A stretch of 64,000 nucleotides of DNA from Vreelandella zhuhanensis (GCF_009793355.1 NZ_WTKP01000008.1:168135-232134), one strand, 5' to 3'. Shown: positions 1 through 10,000, counted from the stretch's first letter. Notes: generated from the sequence alone by a model not told the origin. Numbers and translations are program-made.

Positions 1-1
1 A

Positions 2-370
2 GAACCGGTGGTGCTGGCTCTCAAGCGTTTGATGGCGATGCGTGTCTACATGCGCGGCAAGCATGTGGAAGGCAAGACCGATGCCAAGGTGCTCGATGCC
101 GTCGGCTTAAGTGAAGCGCAGGTGGAAGAAATGTATCGCTACCTGGCAATTGCCAACTACGAGGATCGCTTCGTGATCCCTACCAGCCATCGCGAAATGG
201 CCACCGAAGCCTTCCCCGAACGCGGCGGTTGCGGCTTCAGCTTCGGTGACGGCTGCCACGGCGAGAGTAAGCCCAGCCTGTTCAATGGCCGGTCTCAGAC
301 TACCACTCTGGTCCAGCCGGTGGATGTCTTCGACCCGAAACAACAAACCGAGGAGGCTCGTCATGACTGA
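2..370 (+). CDS. narH: Respiratory nitrate reductase beta subunit NarH, C-terminal end only (partial)
   Basis: This is the last ~120 residues of NarH, the iron-sulfur subunit that carries electrons from the NarI b-hemes to the NarG molybdenum site on the cytoplasmic face of the membrane. The gene begins before the window. The segment reading YRYLAIANYEDRFVIPTSHR followed by a Cys/Gly-rich stretch (ERGGCGFSFGDGCHG) is the typical NarH C-terminus. The four-cysteine cluster motifs would lie upstream and cannot be seen. The stop codon at 368-370 overlaps the narJ ATG at 363 by 8 bases, as expected for translational coupling in narGHJI. narI and narJ follow directly. Confidence 0.95.
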   Translation, partial: EPVVLALKRLMAMRVYMRGKHVEGKTDAKVLDAVGLSEAQVEEMYRYLAIANYEDRFVIPTSHREMATEAFPERGGCGFSFGDGCHGESKPSLFNGRSQTTTLVQPVDVFDPKQQTEEARHD

Positions 371-1172
371 TGCCACTATCCAGTTGACGCCGACCGAACC
401 AACGTTCGAGCCGGCACTCGGCATGCGCAGCCTGCGCGTACTGGCCCGCTTGCTGGACTATCCGACAGAGGCGCTTCAGGACGCCTGTGGCGAATTGATC
501 GAAGTCATCGACGCTGAGTGCCGCCTGGGGGCGGCTCTCAAGACCGCGCTGATGGACTGGTGCCAGCGTATTCAGGAAGGTGAGCTGCTCGAACTTCAGG
601 CCGAGTATGTGGCGCTGTTCGACAAGGGCCGTGCTACCTCGCTTCTGTTGTTCGAACACGTGCATGGCGAATCGCGTGACCGCGGTCAGGCGATGGTCGA
701 CCTGATGGCCGAATATAGTGCCGCCGGTTTTGAACTGGATGCTCGCGAGCTACCCGACCATTTGCCGGTCTTCCTGGAATATCTTTCGCATTGCGACGAG
801 GCCGAGATCGGCCGCTGGTTGGGCGAAATTCGCCATATCCTGGCGCTGCTCACCGCACGCCTTGAAGAACGTGATGCCGATCATGCCCTGGTGCCGCTGG
901 CGCTGCTGGCGATGATCGGGGCCGAGGGCGATGTCGAGATGCATCGTTCCAAGGTCAAGGAAGAAGTGCCGGACAATACCCCCGAAGCTTTGGATGCGGT
1001 CTGGGAAGAGGAAGTGGTGCGCTTTACCGCGACCTCCGACGAGGACTGTGCATTGCAGTCCGCCGAAGGACGGCGGCTTGCCGAGCGCAAGAATGCAGTG
1101 CATAGCGATCCCGTCAGAATCATGCCGTCCGTCGGGGGGGCTTCCCCTTCCTCAACCGTGGCCGATCGCTAA
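363..1172 (+). CDS. narJ: Nitrate reductase assembly chaperone NarJ
   Basis: NarJ is a cytoplasmic TorD/DmsD-family chaperone, not part of the final enzyme. It holds apo-NarGH until the molybdenum cofactor is inserted and the complex docks on NarI. The 269-residue product has the family core: LRVLARLLDYPTEALQ near residue 25, then the ELQAEYVALFDKG and LLLFEHVHGESRDRGQAM segments near residues 80-105. The ATG at 363 fits the known N-terminus position better than an upstream in-frame ATG at 246 inside narH. It is preceded by GAGGCTCG and overlaps narH. narI starts 14 bases downstream. The C-terminal ~30 residues are low-complexity and probably disordered. Confidence 0.93.
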   Translation: MTDATIQLTPTEPTFEPALGMRSLRVLARLLDYPTEALQDACGELIEVIDAECRLGAALKTALMDWCQRIQEGELLELQAEYVALFDKGRATSLLLFEHVHGESRDRGQAMVDLMAEYSAAGFELDARELPDHLPVFLEYLSHCDEAEIGRWLGEIRHILALLTARLEERDADHALVPLALLAMIGAEGDVEMHRSKVKEEVPDNTPEALDAVWEEEVVRFTATSDEDCALQSAEGRRLAERKNAVHSDPVRIMPSVGGASPSSTVADR

Positions 1173-1186
1173 AAAGGAGAATCGCC

Positions 1187-1870
1187 ATGTTCATTGAATA
1201 CCTGCAACATCTTATCTACGGCTACTATCCGTATCTGGTCGGCACGGTATTTTTGCTCGGCAGCCTGATGCGCTACGATCATGGCCAGTTTACCTGGAAG
1301 ACAGGCTCCAGCCAGATGCTGTCCTCGAAAAACATGCGCCTGGCGAGTAATCTCTTCCATGTCGGCATCATCGTGATCTTCTTCGGCCATCTGTTCGGCA
1401 TGCTGACGCCCCATTGGGTCTATGAGCCCTTCCTGCATGCCGGCACCAAGCAGTTGGTGGCCATCGTGGTCGGCGGCATCGCCGGTGCCATGTGCGTGGT
1501 GGGCGGCGCCATGTTGCTCTATCGACGCCTGACCAACCCGCGCGTGAAGGCGTCGTCGAGTATGATGGATACATTGATTCTCGGCTTGATCGTCTTCCAG
1601 GCGGCGCTGGGCATGATCACCATCATTTTCTCGCTGGGTCACCTGGATGGTGAAATGATGCTGACACTCTCCAGCTGGGCGCAATCCATCGTGTTCTTCA
1701 GTGGTGGCGCGGCGGATTACATGGCTGAGGTGTCATGGATCTTCAAGCTGCATATCTTCATCGGCCTGACCATTATTCTGTTGTTCCCCTTCACTCGTCT
1801 GGTGCATGTGTGGAGCGTGCCGTTCGGTTATGTGACTCGGCGCTATCAGATTGTCCGCCGCCGCGGCTAA
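1187..1870 (+). CDS. narI: Respiratory nitrate reductase gamma subunit NarI (membrane cytochrome b)
   Basis: NarI is the membrane subunit that oxidises quinol and passes electrons through two b-type hemes to NarH. The 227-residue protein has five hydrophobic membrane segments. The heme-ligand histidines known in the E. coli protein have matching residues here: His58 and His68 in the LFHVGIIVIFFGHLFG segment, and His189 and His207 in FKLHIFIG and RLVHVWSVP, each offset by two. Length matches the family (~225). AAGGAG sits just before the ATG. It follows narJ by 14 bases and is followed by a foldase gene in the same direction. Confidence 0.95.
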   Translation: MFIEYLQHLIYGYYPYLVGTVFLLGSLMRYDHGQFTWKTGSSQMLSSKNMRLASNLFHVGIIVIFFGHLFGMLTPHWVYEPFLHAGTKQLVAIVVGGIAGAMCVVGGAMLLYRRLTNPRVKASSSMMDTLILGLIVFQAALGMITIIFSLGHLDGEMMLTLSSWAQSIVFFSGGAADYMAEVSWIFKLHIFIGLTIILLFPFTRLVHVWSVPFGYVTRRYQIVRRRG

Positions 1871-1909
1871 AAACTGGTTTTGCTCGGCCATGCGTAAAGG
1901 AAAAATGAC

Positions 1910-2755
1910 ATGCAAATGATCGATATCGAACAGCTACCCGGGGGCGCAAGCCCCCCACCGGTTCGGGTCGGTGAGACTCTGATCGAAGAGGCAAGCATCG
2001 CTCAGGAAATGCAATACCACCCGGCGGACAGCGCGGGCACCGCACAGCTCAAGGCCGCACGTGCCCTGGTGGTGCGCGAGCTTCTGATCCAGCGCGCCAT
2101 CGAGCTTGGCCTGATGGAAAAAGGCGCGGACGCTGGTGGAATGGAAATCGGTGGAATGGAAGATGAAAGCGATGCGGTGATCGCTGAACTGCTGGAGCAG
2201 GAGCTGGATGTGCCTGCCCCCTCGGAGGAAGATTGCCGTCGCTTTCATGCCTCCTACCCGGCGCGTTTCAGCGAGCCGTCCCAGATGAGCGTTCGCCACA
2301 TTCTGCTGGCAGCGGCACCCGACGACGCCCCGGCGCGCGATGTCCAGTACCGGCTAGGCGAGTCCCTGGTCAAGGAACTCCAGTCGATTCCCGAGCGCTT
2401 CGACGAGTTTGCTCAACGCCACTCCGCCTGCCCATCGAAAGAGATGGGCGGTGACTTGGGTTGGCTGGTGCCGGGTCAGACGGTGGGCGAGTTGGACCGC
2501 GCCCTGCAGCACCTGCCCGAAGGCCTGCACGAGCGGCCTCTGGCATCTCGCTATGGCTGGCATGTGGTGTTGATCGACAAGCGCATTGAAGGGCGCGAGT
2601 TACCCTTCGAGCAGGTCGCCGACCATGTACACCACAGTCTGCGCGAGCAAGCCACCCGCCGGGCGTTGCGCCATTACCTTCTGGCGCTGGAAGCCGACAT
2701 CGGCGTCGAGGGCGTCACTCTGGATGACGATGCCGCCGGTTCATTGATGCAGTAG
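1910..2755 (+). CDS. Parvulin-type (PpiC/NifM-like) peptidyl-prolyl isomerase of the nitrate reductase operon
   Basis: A 281-residue protein with a parvulin rotamase domain at about residues 125-225. The characteristic pieces are MSVRHILLAAA, RHSACPSKEMGGDLGWLVPG and SRYGWHVVLIDKR. The N-terminal ~110 residues are helical and acidic, as in NifM-type proteins. There is no signal peptide, so it should act in the cytoplasm. Genes of this type are known downstream of narI in Pseudomonas and Halomonas relatives. The position suggests help with folding or maturation of NarGHI, but the substrate is inferred. The stop overlaps a GTG that could start moaB, so the genes are tightly packed. Confidence 0.85.
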   Translation: MQMIDIEQLPGGASPPPVRVGETLIEEASIAQEMQYHPADSAGTAQLKAARALVVRELLIQRAIELGLMEKGADAGGMEIGGMEDESDAVIAELLEQELDVPAPSEEDCRRFHASYPARFSEPSQMSVRHILLAAAPDDAPARDVQYRLGESLVKELQSIPERFDEFAQRHSACPSKEMGGDLGWLVPGQTVGELDRALQHLPEGLHERPLASRYGWHVVLIDKRIEGRELPFEQVADHVHHSLREQATRRALRHYLLALEADIGVEGVTLDDDAAGSLMQ

Positions 2756-2766
2756 TGGAGATTGCC

Positions 2767-3339
2767 ATGGCCCATGTTCATGCACAGACCCCTTTCGTTG
2801 CGCTCGGGCTTGCGGTATTGACCGTCTCGGATACACGCGGTTTCGACCAGGACGGCAGTGGCGACCTGCTCAGCGAGCGACTGCTCACGGCAGGTCATGT
2901 GCTGGTCGAACGCCGGATCGTTGCTGATAATATCTATCGTATCCGTGCGGTGGTCAGCGAATGGATCGCCCGCGAGGATATCCAGGCGGTGCTGGTCAAC
3001 GGTGGTACGGGCTTCACTGTGCGTGACACCACGCCGGAAGCGCTGGCGCCGCTGTTCGACAAGACCATCGATGGCTACGGCGAGCTATTCCGCCAGCGCT
3101 CTTATGCGACTATCGGTGGCTCAACGATTCAATCGCGTGCGGTGGCCGGCGTGGCCAACCGCACCCTGGTCTTCGCCATGCCGGGGTCGCCCAAGGCCTG
3201 CGCCACTGCCTGGGATGAAATTATCGCGGCGCAACTGGATGCAAGGACCCGGCCTTGTAACTTCGTGGCCATGGTACTGCCGGATATCCAGCACTGTGCC
3301 AGCCGCTCCACCGAAATAGCGCAGGAGGTCAGCATATGA
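2767..3339 (+). CDS. moaB: Molybdenum cofactor biosynthesis protein B (MoaB/MogA family)
   Basis: Member of the MoaB/MogA family, which binds molybdopterin and in some members adenylylates it before molybdate insertion. The 190-residue product shows the family motifs LAVLTVSDTRGFDQDGSGD near the start, NGGTGFTVRDTTPEAL near residue 80, and GSPKACATAWDEI near residue 145. I chose the ATG at 2767 because GGAG lies seven bases before it. A GTG at 2755 in the same frame would add four residues but has no visible ribosome site. The TGA overlaps the ATG of moeA, so the two are probably translated together. Confidence 0.9.
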   Translation: MAHVHAQTPFVALGLAVLTVSDTRGFDQDGSGDLLSERLLTAGHVLVERRIVADNIYRIRAVVSEWIAREDIQAVLVNGGTGFTVRDTTPEALAPLFDKTIDGYGELFRQRSYATIGGSTIQSRAVAGVANRTLVFAMPGSPKACATAWDEIIAAQLDARTRPCNFVAMVLPDIQHCASRSTEIAQEVSI

Positions 3340-4601
3340 ACTGTGGCTGTGCGGATAATCCCACCACCGACCTGCTCGACTTATGGGACGCTCGCGCCCG
3401 GCTGATCGAAGCCGCCGTACCGCTCATGGACACCGAGACGTTGCCGCTTTCTCAGGCCGCAGGACGCGTGTTGGCGATATCCGCCCTGGCGGCCCTGGAT
3501 CTGCCCAGCGAAGATAACAGCGCCATGGATGGTTATGCCATGCGCCTGGCCGAGCTTGAGCAGAGCCAACGCCAAGGAGACGGCCTGCCGGTGCTGGTAC
3601 GTGTTCCTGCCGGTGCCGGTGTGATGAGCCTGCCAAGTGGCGGTTGTGCGCGTATCTTCACCGGGGCTCCCGTACCCCAGGGAGCCGATGTCGTGGTCCC
3701 CCAGGAGCGCGTTCACTGCGATGAGCAGGGGCGGGTCCATGTCGCTCAGGAAGTCACGCTCGGCGCCAACATTCGCCGCCGTGGGGAAGAGGCACGCTAT
3801 GGTGATCTGGTGCTGGCGGCGGGTGAGCGGTTAAGTCCGGCAGCCATTGGGCTGCTTGCCAGCCATGGTATTGCCGAGGTCGTCGTGAAGCGGCGGTTGC
3901 GGGTGGCGCTGCTATCCACGGGTGACGAACTGATCGAGCCGGGCACGCCACGCGTACCGGGCCAGGTGTACAACAGTAATGCGGCCATGCTGAAAGCCTT
4001 GCTGGCGGAGCAGGGCTGCGAGGTGGTGGATAAAGGTATCATTGCGGATACCGCCGAAGCGCTAAGGGTGGCGTTGAGCCAAGCACGCGACAGCGCCGAC
4101 ATGGTAATCTGTACCGGAGGCGTGTCGGTCGGTGAGGAAGACCATGTGCGGCCGGTGCTGGATGCCTTGGGCAGCCTGTATTTCCATGGCATCGCGCTCA
4201 AGCCCGGCAAGCCTTTCACGTTCGGCACCCTGCACGATGTTAGCGTCGCCGGTGTCCCGTTGATCGGCCTGCCGGGCAATCCCGTGGCCTCGTTGGTGGG
4301 CTGGCAATTTCTCACCTTGCCGTTCGTTCAGGGCTGTCAGGGACGTTCGCCGCATCGGCTTGAACGTTTTACCGTCAAGGCAGGCTTTGCGCATCGTGCC
4401 AACCGTCAACGCTACGAATGTCTGCGAGTGGTGCTCGAGGATTCCGAGCATGGACCGGTGGCGTTGCTGGCAGGTGGCCAGGGGTCGCATATGTTGAGTG
4501 CCGCAGCGGTGGCCCATGGCTACCTGATCATAGACCCAAGTAGTGAGGTGAAAAAAGGCGATGACGTTACCTATTGCCCCTGCAGCCAATTCCTCACCTG
4601 A
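3336..4601 (+). CDS. moeA: Molybdopterin molybdenumtransferase MoeA
   Basis: MoeA inserts molybdate into adenylylated molybdopterin, the last common step of molybdenum cofactor synthesis in the cytoplasm. The 421-residue length is normal. Visible signatures are DNSAMDGYAMR near residue 62, RIFTGAPVPQGADVVVPQE near residue 105, STGDELIEPG near 195, CTGGVSVGEEDHV near 255 and GLPGNPVASLVGW near 315. The start ATG overlaps the moaB stop by four bases. Its 3' end overlaps the following regulator gene by about 41 bases. Its presence inside the narGHJI operon ties cofactor supply to nitrate respiration. Confidence 0.95.
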   Translation: MNCGCADNPTTDLLDLWDARARLIEAAVPLMDTETLPLSQAAGRVLAISALAALDLPSEDNSAMDGYAMRLAELEQSQRQGDGLPVLVRVPAGAGVMSLPSGGCARIFTGAPVPQGADVVVPQERVHCDEQGRVHVAQEVTLGANIRRRGEEARYGDLVLAAGERLSPAAIGLLASHGIAEVVVKRRLRVALLSTGDELIEPGTPRVPGQVYNSNAAMLKALLAEQGCEVVDKGIIADTAEALRVALSQARDSADMVICTGGVSVGEEDHVRPVLDALGSLYFHGIALKPGKPFTFGTLHDVSVAGVPLIGLPGNPVASLVGWQFLTLPFVQGCQGRSPHRLERFTVKAGFAHRANRQRYECLRVVLEDSEHGPVALLAGGQGSHMLSAAAVAHGYLIIDPSSEVKKGDDVTYCPCSQFLT

Positions 4602-5307
4602 GGGGCCGCCTAATGCAGTCAACCTGCAGGAGCTGATCCGGGGGGTCAGCTGGCTGGCGGCACTTGAGATCAACGACGTGGAAATGCTACTGAGGCATTC
4701 TCACGTGCAGACGCTGAAAGCGCATGAGTGGATTTTTCACCAGAATGGGCAAGCGGACTGGCTGTATATCGTGCTCAGTGGCGCCGTGCGCCTGGTGCAT
4801 GGTGTCGGCGAGAAACGCTTGGCTACCATACGTTGCGTGGAGCATGGCGGTACCCTGGGCGAACTGAGCATGGCATCGCGCACCGGGTTTTATCTCTACT
4901 CGGCGGAAGCGTTACGTAATACCCGAGTGCTGGCGATTCCCGCAGAACAATGTCGCCAACAGCTGGATGCCTACCCGGCCTGTCGTACAGAGTTCATGAG
5001 CCGCATGGCCCTTGAGTTGAGTGAGCGCCTGGAAGACTTGGTGCTGGTGACTCAGTCCGACGCCATGGCCAGGCTGGTCAGTTATTTGCTGCGTCAATTG
5101 CCCCCGGGGCGCCATCAGCGCCCCAAGACATTGCCATTGACCATTCCTCGCTACTGGCTTGCCGCTCAGCTTTCCATGACGCCGGAAACGCTGTCGCGCT
5201 TGCTGGCCAAGTTGCGTGACCGGGGCATCATGCAAGTGGATCGCCGCCATTTAGCGATCCTCGATGAGGAACGCTTGCGTCAGTGCTTGATAGAAGGGGA
5301 TACCTAA
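4561..5307 (+). CDS. Crp/Fnr-family transcriptional regulator, DNR-like
   Basis: A 248-residue regulator with an N-terminal cyclic-nucleotide-type beta-barrel (WLYIVLSGAVRLVHGVGEKR, then GGTLGELSMASR), a long dimer helix, and a C-terminal winged helix (LAAQLSMTPETLSRLLAKLR, then DRGIMQV). There is no N-terminal cysteine cluster, so it is unlikely to be an oxygen-labile Fe-S FNR. The architecture and operon place it with the DNR/NnrR group, which sense NO, probably through heme, and activate nitrate and denitrification genes. Ligand and targets are inferred. The ATG at 4561 lies inside moeA but has a purine-rich GAGGTGAAAAAAGGCG before it. A start further in is possible. Confidence 0.82.
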   Translation: MTLPIAPAANSSPEGPPNAVNLQELIRGVSWLAALEINDVEMLLRHSHVQTLKAHEWIFHQNGQADWLYIVLSGAVRLVHGVGEKRLATIRCVEHGGTLGELSMASRTGFYLYSAEALRNTRVLAIPAEQCRQQLDAYPACRTEFMSRMALELSERLEDLVLVTQSDAMARLVSYLLRQLPPGRHQRPKTLPLTIPRYWLAAQLSMTPETLSRLLAKLRDRGIMQVDRRHLAILDEERLRQCLIEGDT

Positions 5308-5709
5308 ATGCCACAACGTGCCCGTCAAAAGACCGCCGCCACCCTGGTGTATGCCTGCTCTGGCTGCTCCGATGTAGCGCAGTTGGCCAATGACGTGGCA
5401 CTGCGCCTGGATCATGGCGGCGTAGCGGAAATGTCCTGTATCGCCGGTGTCGGCGGCGGTGTGAAAGGGCTGGTGCGGACGGCACGCTCCGGTCGTCCTA
5501 TCGTTGCGATCGACGGTTGCCAGCTACATTGCGCCAGTCATTGCCTGGCCAATGCAGGCGTTGAACCCACCGAACACGTCAAACTCTATGAACGTGGGTT
5601 TCGCAAGCGGCGCGGAATGCTCTATGGTGAGGATGAAGTGACTGAAGTTTCAGCTGATGTCGGTGAGCTGATCGCCCGACTGCAGATGTCTACGGAGAAT
5701 ACCCAATGA
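5308..5709 (+). CDS. Putative zinc-binding protein with DGC domain
   Basis: A 133-residue protein matching the DGC-domain family (named for an Asp-Gly-Cys motif), whose members are predicted to bind zinc. Visible are the N-terminal VYACSGCSD with two cysteines near residues 17-20, a Gly-rich stretch GVGGGVKGL near 50, and the defining [19 protein letters not shown] near 72-90, which adds three cysteines and two histidines. The ATG directly follows the stop of the DNR-like regulator, and the TGA overlaps the moaA ATG. Biochemical function is unknown. The position between a nitrate/NO regulator and moaA suggests a metal, redox or NO-linked role, which is inference only. Confidence 0.82.
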   Translation: MPQRARQKTAATLVYACSGCSDVAQLANDVALRLDHGGVAEMSCIAGVGGGVKGLVRTARSGRPIVAIDGCQLHCASHCLANAGVEPTEHVKLYERGFRKRRGMLYGEDEVTEVSADVGELIARLQMSTENTQ

Positions 5710-6695
5710 GTGTCCTGGTTGACGGTTTCGGCCGCACGATTCGCTATGTTCGGTTATCAGTGACCGACCGTTGCGATTTTCGCTGTGTCTATTGCATGGC
5801 TGAGGAGATGACCTTCCTGCCACGCGCTCAAGTGCTGACCCTTGAGGAAATCGCCACGGTATCGCAAGCCTTCGTCGAGCTGGGCGTGGAGAAGATCCGT
5901 CTCACCGGCGGCGAGCCGTTGGTGCGTCAGGGGATCGAAACGCTCGTCGGGGCCATCGGTCGCCTTGAAGGGCTGCGTGATTTTGCCATGACCACCAATG
6001 GCAGCGGCTTGGTCAAGCATGCCAAGGCGCTGCATCAGGGCGGCCTTGCCCGGCTCAACATCAGCCTCGATTCCCTGGTGCCCGAGCGCTTCCGGGCACT
6101 CACTCGCACCGGCGACCTCAAGCGGGTCATTGACGGCATCCGTGCTGCCCGCGAGGCGGGCTTTACCCGCATCAAGCTCAACGCCGTGATTCTCAAGGGG
6201 CGCAATGACGACGAAATTCTCGATCTGGTCGACTTCGCCCGCAACGAAAACGTGGATATCAGCTTTATCGAGGAAATGCCACTGGGGCAGGTGAGCGAGC
6301 ACGATCGTGCCGAGACATTCTGTTCTAGTGATGAAGTGCGCAGCATCATCGAAGCCCAGCACGCGCTATTACCCACCACCGAAACCACCCTGGGCCCGTC
6401 GCGCTATTACCGAATGGCCGACAGTGAGTCGCGCATCGGGTTTATCTCGCCGCACAGCCACAACTTCTGCGAGGCCTGCAACCGGGTACGCGTCACCGCC
6501 GAGGGGCGCTTGCTGCTGTGCCTGGGCAATGAGCATTCGGTCGATTTGCGCAGCGTGATACGCCGCCATCCCGGTGACATGGAGCGCCTCAAGGCCGCGA
6601 TTGTCGACGCCATGCGCTTCAAGCCCGAGCGTCATCATTTCACCACAGACGGTGATGTACAGGTGGTACGCTTCATGAACATGACCGGGGGCTGA
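5706..6695 (+). CDS. moaA: GTP 3',8-cyclase MoaA
   Basis: Radical-SAM enzyme that, with MoaC, converts GTP to cyclic pyranopterin monophosphate, the first step of molybdenum cofactor synthesis. The N-terminal radical-SAM cluster cysteines are Cys23, Cys27 and Cys30 in [15 protein letters not shown]. The second cluster that holds GTP is in the C-terminal [20 protein letters not shown] segment. [10 protein letters not shown] near residue 67 is the SAM-binding GGE motif. At 329 residues it is standard length. Its ATG overlaps the DGC gene stop by four bases. It is the last gene of the operon and converges on the BON lipoprotein gene nine bases away, with no obvious terminator between. Confidence 0.95.
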   Translation: MSVLVDGFGRTIRYVRLSVTDRCDFRCVYCMAEEMTFLPRAQVLTLEEIATVSQAFVELGVEKIRLTGGEPLVRQGIETLVGAIGRLEGLRDFAMTTNGSGLVKHAKALHQGGLARLNISLDSLVPERFRALTRTGDLKRVIDGIRAAREAGFTRIKLNAVILKGRNDDEILDLVDFARNENVDISFIEEMPLGQVSEHDRAETFCSSDEVRSIIEAQHALLPTTETTLGPSRYYRMADSESRIGFISPHSHNFCEACNRVRVTAEGRLLLCLGNEHSVDLRSVIRRHPGDMERLKAAIVDAMRFKPERHHFTTDGDVQVVRFMNMTGG

Positions 6696-6704
6696 GAACC
6701 TGCG

Positions 6705-7025
6705 TTATTTAACGGTGATGTTGTTTTCTACCGCATTCACCTGCTCATGGTCCAGCGTAATGGCTTCAGCCCGCTCGCGCTGCTGCGAGGTCTCGACGAA
6801 ACCGCCCAGAATGGCTCGGTCGCCCTTCAGGTCGACGTCGATGGCCGAACCGGCCAGATCCGGTGCTTCGAGAAGCCGGGCCTTGATCTGCACCGCTTCA
6901 GCCGAATCTTGCTGCGCGAGCCTGGCGGATTCATTGACCGGGGTGTCGGCACAGCCGACCAGAAGCCCGGTCATGAAAAAAGCCTCTATCATCAGGATGC
7001 CGAGCCAGCGGTGTTGATGCATCAT
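6705..7025 (-). CDS. BON-domain lipoprotein
   Basis: A 106-residue predicted lipoprotein. The N-terminus has a charged start, a hydrophobic stretch and the lipobox LLVGC, with the lipidated cysteine near residue 25. One BON domain fills the rest (AGSAIDVDLKGDRAILGGFV, ending AVENNITV). BON domains occur in OsmY- and DolP-type periplasmic proteins and bind membranes or phospholipids. The start codon overlaps the stop of the upstream AsmA-family gene by four bases, so the two are almost certainly co-translated. The pairing suggests a shared envelope task. A second start codon immediately follows the first, so the exact start may shift by one residue. Confidence 0.85.
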   Translation of the reverse strand: MMHQHRWLGILMIEAFFMTGLLVGCADTPVNESARLAQQDSAEAVQIKARLLEAPDLAGSAIDVDLKGDRAILGGFVETSQQRERAEAITLDHEQVNAVENNITVK

Positions 7026-10000
7026 TCGATACTCCCCTCGTCTATGGCTTCACGTGAACGACTAATCAGCCCTTCGCAATATTCCATGTCGGCACCTGCG
7101 CCCACATCCACCAGCGGCAATAGGGCGGCGAGTGGGCCGGCAAGGGCGCCAAGCGCGGCGCTGGAGCCGGCTCGCATTATAAGTTCTTCGCTATGCACGC
7201 TCACTTCGATGTTATCGAAGGTGCCCCCTAGGTGAAGTGGCGACCGCCCGACGAAGACGCTGGGGTCCTTGGGATGGACGATGATGCTGATATCCAGGCG
7301 TTCCGTATTCAAATTCACCTGGCCGCCCAAGGTGAAGGTGGTGTCGGCGGTGTCCACCACGAAAGTATCCAGCTGGGTAACGCCGTCTCTCGCCTGAAGG
7401 TCGGCGTAAGCGCAATCGATCGGGATGGGGTCACGCCCCCGCACCCAACTCAGAAACGTCTGACCGGCATCTAGCCCGGCGATCTCCACAAGCAAGGCTT
7501 CGAGTCTTCCACCGGTCATCAGCAAGACCACGCCGCCATCGGCGGAGGCCAGCAACTCGGCGACTGAAGCGCCTTCAACCCAGAGCTTGCCGCGGCCCCC
7601 GATGGTGCCGACACTGTCGTCAGCCAGCTCCCAGTTGCGTAGCGCATCGCTGAGATCCACCCCCTGGACTTCCACCTGCATCGTACCGCTGGGGGGTTGG
7701 GTGCCGGCATCCAGGTCGAGGGTGAGATCAACACTTCCCTCACCCACGCCGAAACCCACAGGATCGAACTGTCCGCGTCCATTCTCGAGAGTAAAATCAA
7801 GCACCACGTTGCTCAATGGAATATTCCCGGCACTTACGGATCCGCCCCTGTAGCTTATATCCGCGGATACTCCTTGCCATGCCTCGGTGATGATCTCCGT
7901 GTCGGGCAGGACGAAGCGGTCGTCGGCTTCGATCTCCTCTGGTGTCGCCCCGGCGAGGAAGCCCAGGTCTGCGATATCGAGCTGCTCGGAGCGCAGGTCG
8001 CCGCTCAGGTGAGGCGGCGTGGCGCCTGTGTCGAGTGCCAAGCGTCCACTGAGATCGCTATCACCGATTTCCCCTTGCATGTCGGTAAAGGTCCAGCGTT
8101 GGTCTTCCAGGTCCAGGTCTCCCGATACCGAATAAGGGGGAAGCTGCGGCAGCGCGAAGCCTAGCAGGCGGCTCAGGCGTTGCGGGTTCGGCCCTTTCAG
8201 AGCGAGCTCAAGGTCCAGCCCTTCCAGGGCAAGGGGACGCAGCAGCGTGCCTTCCAGGCTGATTTGTGTGTCGACGATATCCGCCTCCAGATCCAGCGCA
8301 TAGGGGCGGTCCGGGTCGCGGGCATTGAGCAGGGAATCGCCTTGTAGACTGAGGGAGGCCGGCGCACCGTCGTAGCGACCTTCTCCTTCCAACTGGAATG
8401 TCTGATCCCCCGTGGCGGCGCCCTGAGTTTCAAGGTTCAGAGTCAGTTGGGTGTCGGCTTGCGGATCGCTGAAACGCAGCTCCGAAGGCTCGAAACTCAG
8501 ACGGCCGATGAACGGTAACAGCAGATCGTCGCGTCCGTCGCTGGGGAGCGTTTCACTCATTTCCAGGTGCAGTTCCCCGGAAACTCTGCCAAGCCGGTCT
8601 TCGATGGGGGTGAAGGTGTCACCCAGTCTGGCCAGGGAAATGTCATCGAGATCGATATCCAGGCGCCCGGAGGCGGGTGACTGCGTCACGTCCAGCGCAA
8701 GGCTCGCGGTAAGTGAGCCGTCACCCAGGCGAAACTGGAGAGGCTCCGCCCGCAGCCCGCCTTCCTCCAGCTCGGCGTCCAGCGCAAGCTCATTCAGCTC
8801 GAGCCCATTGGGTAACACCAACGTATTGGCGTTTAGCTCCAGCTGTCCATCGAAGCTGCGCAGCGGCGCCAGCAGGGAGTCGTCCTGTGCTTCATCAGCC
8901 TGTGCTTCATCGTCCGACGCTTGAGTCGTAGCGGAAATCAACTGGGCGATATCGATGCGCCCGGCTTCAAGGTCGACGTTCACTGCCGGGCGTTCGGTAG
9001 TGAAAACTTCAACGTTACCGCTGACATTGGTCGAGCCTATCTCACCTTCAAGCCCAGTGACGTTCCATTGTTCATGATCACGGCTCAAGCGGCCCGCGAG
9101 ACGAAACTCGGGCAAAGGAGGCAAAACTGGGCCGAGCCAGGCTTCCAGGGCCCGGCTGCTATCCGCGTCGAGGACCACATCCGCTTCAAGCGTCTGAGGT
9201 GCCAGGATCGAGGCCAGGGTGGTGTCCGCCTGAACAAACAAGCCGTTTGAGGTGGCTTCGGCTTTAAGCGGGTAATCCTGTTGCAGCGAGCCATCTTCCA
9301 GGTCGACCAGGCTGGGTAGCGGAGCCCCTCTGACCTGCATGTCCAGCGGCTTGTCGCGGAAGGTGCCATTCACATTGAGCAGCAGCCGTGGCGGCTCTTG
9401 CTCGCCGGTGGTCTCGAGTGTCGCCTCGAGGTCACTGCCGGCCTCGGCGTTGCGATAAGCTAGACGAGCATTGTCGATACGCAACTGGGCAAGCAGCGTA
9501 TCGAGCTCGAACGTCGAGCGTTGCTCGAGTGGCTGAAGCTCAAGAGAGAGTTCGGCGTCTAGAGTGTCGCCGGCGGGCAGGGCGCTGTTGAGTTCCGTCA
9601 TGTCCAGATTCTGCAGACTGATCTGGGCCTCTGCGGCAACCCTTTTCGGGCTGCTGGTCAGGCTTGCCTGTGCCTCGACATTGCCGTCTGCAATCTCAAA
9701 CGTCAGGGGTTCAAGCGCAACCGAGTGTTCGGCAAGCTGTACCTGAGTTTGAACGTTCTGAAGTACCGCTTGCTCCAGTATCAGACGGTCTACGGACAGA
9801 GCAACGTCTCCGCGTAGATCGGGTAACACGGGCACGGATAGGCCCTCTTCCTCGGATTCCGGCAAGGCCGCGCGTAGAGCAGCAACATCGAGTTGCGATG
9901 AGTGCAGCTGGCCGTCAAGGCTCGGAGCTTCACCGGCGGTATCCATCGTCAGCTCGCCGGTTACCCGGTTCTGGGCGATTGCTGTGTCGATGTCGTGTAA

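Noticed and set aside
246..362. Upstream start for narJ
   Set aside because: It would overlap narH by ~125 bases and lacks similarity to NarJ; the ATG at 363 fits.
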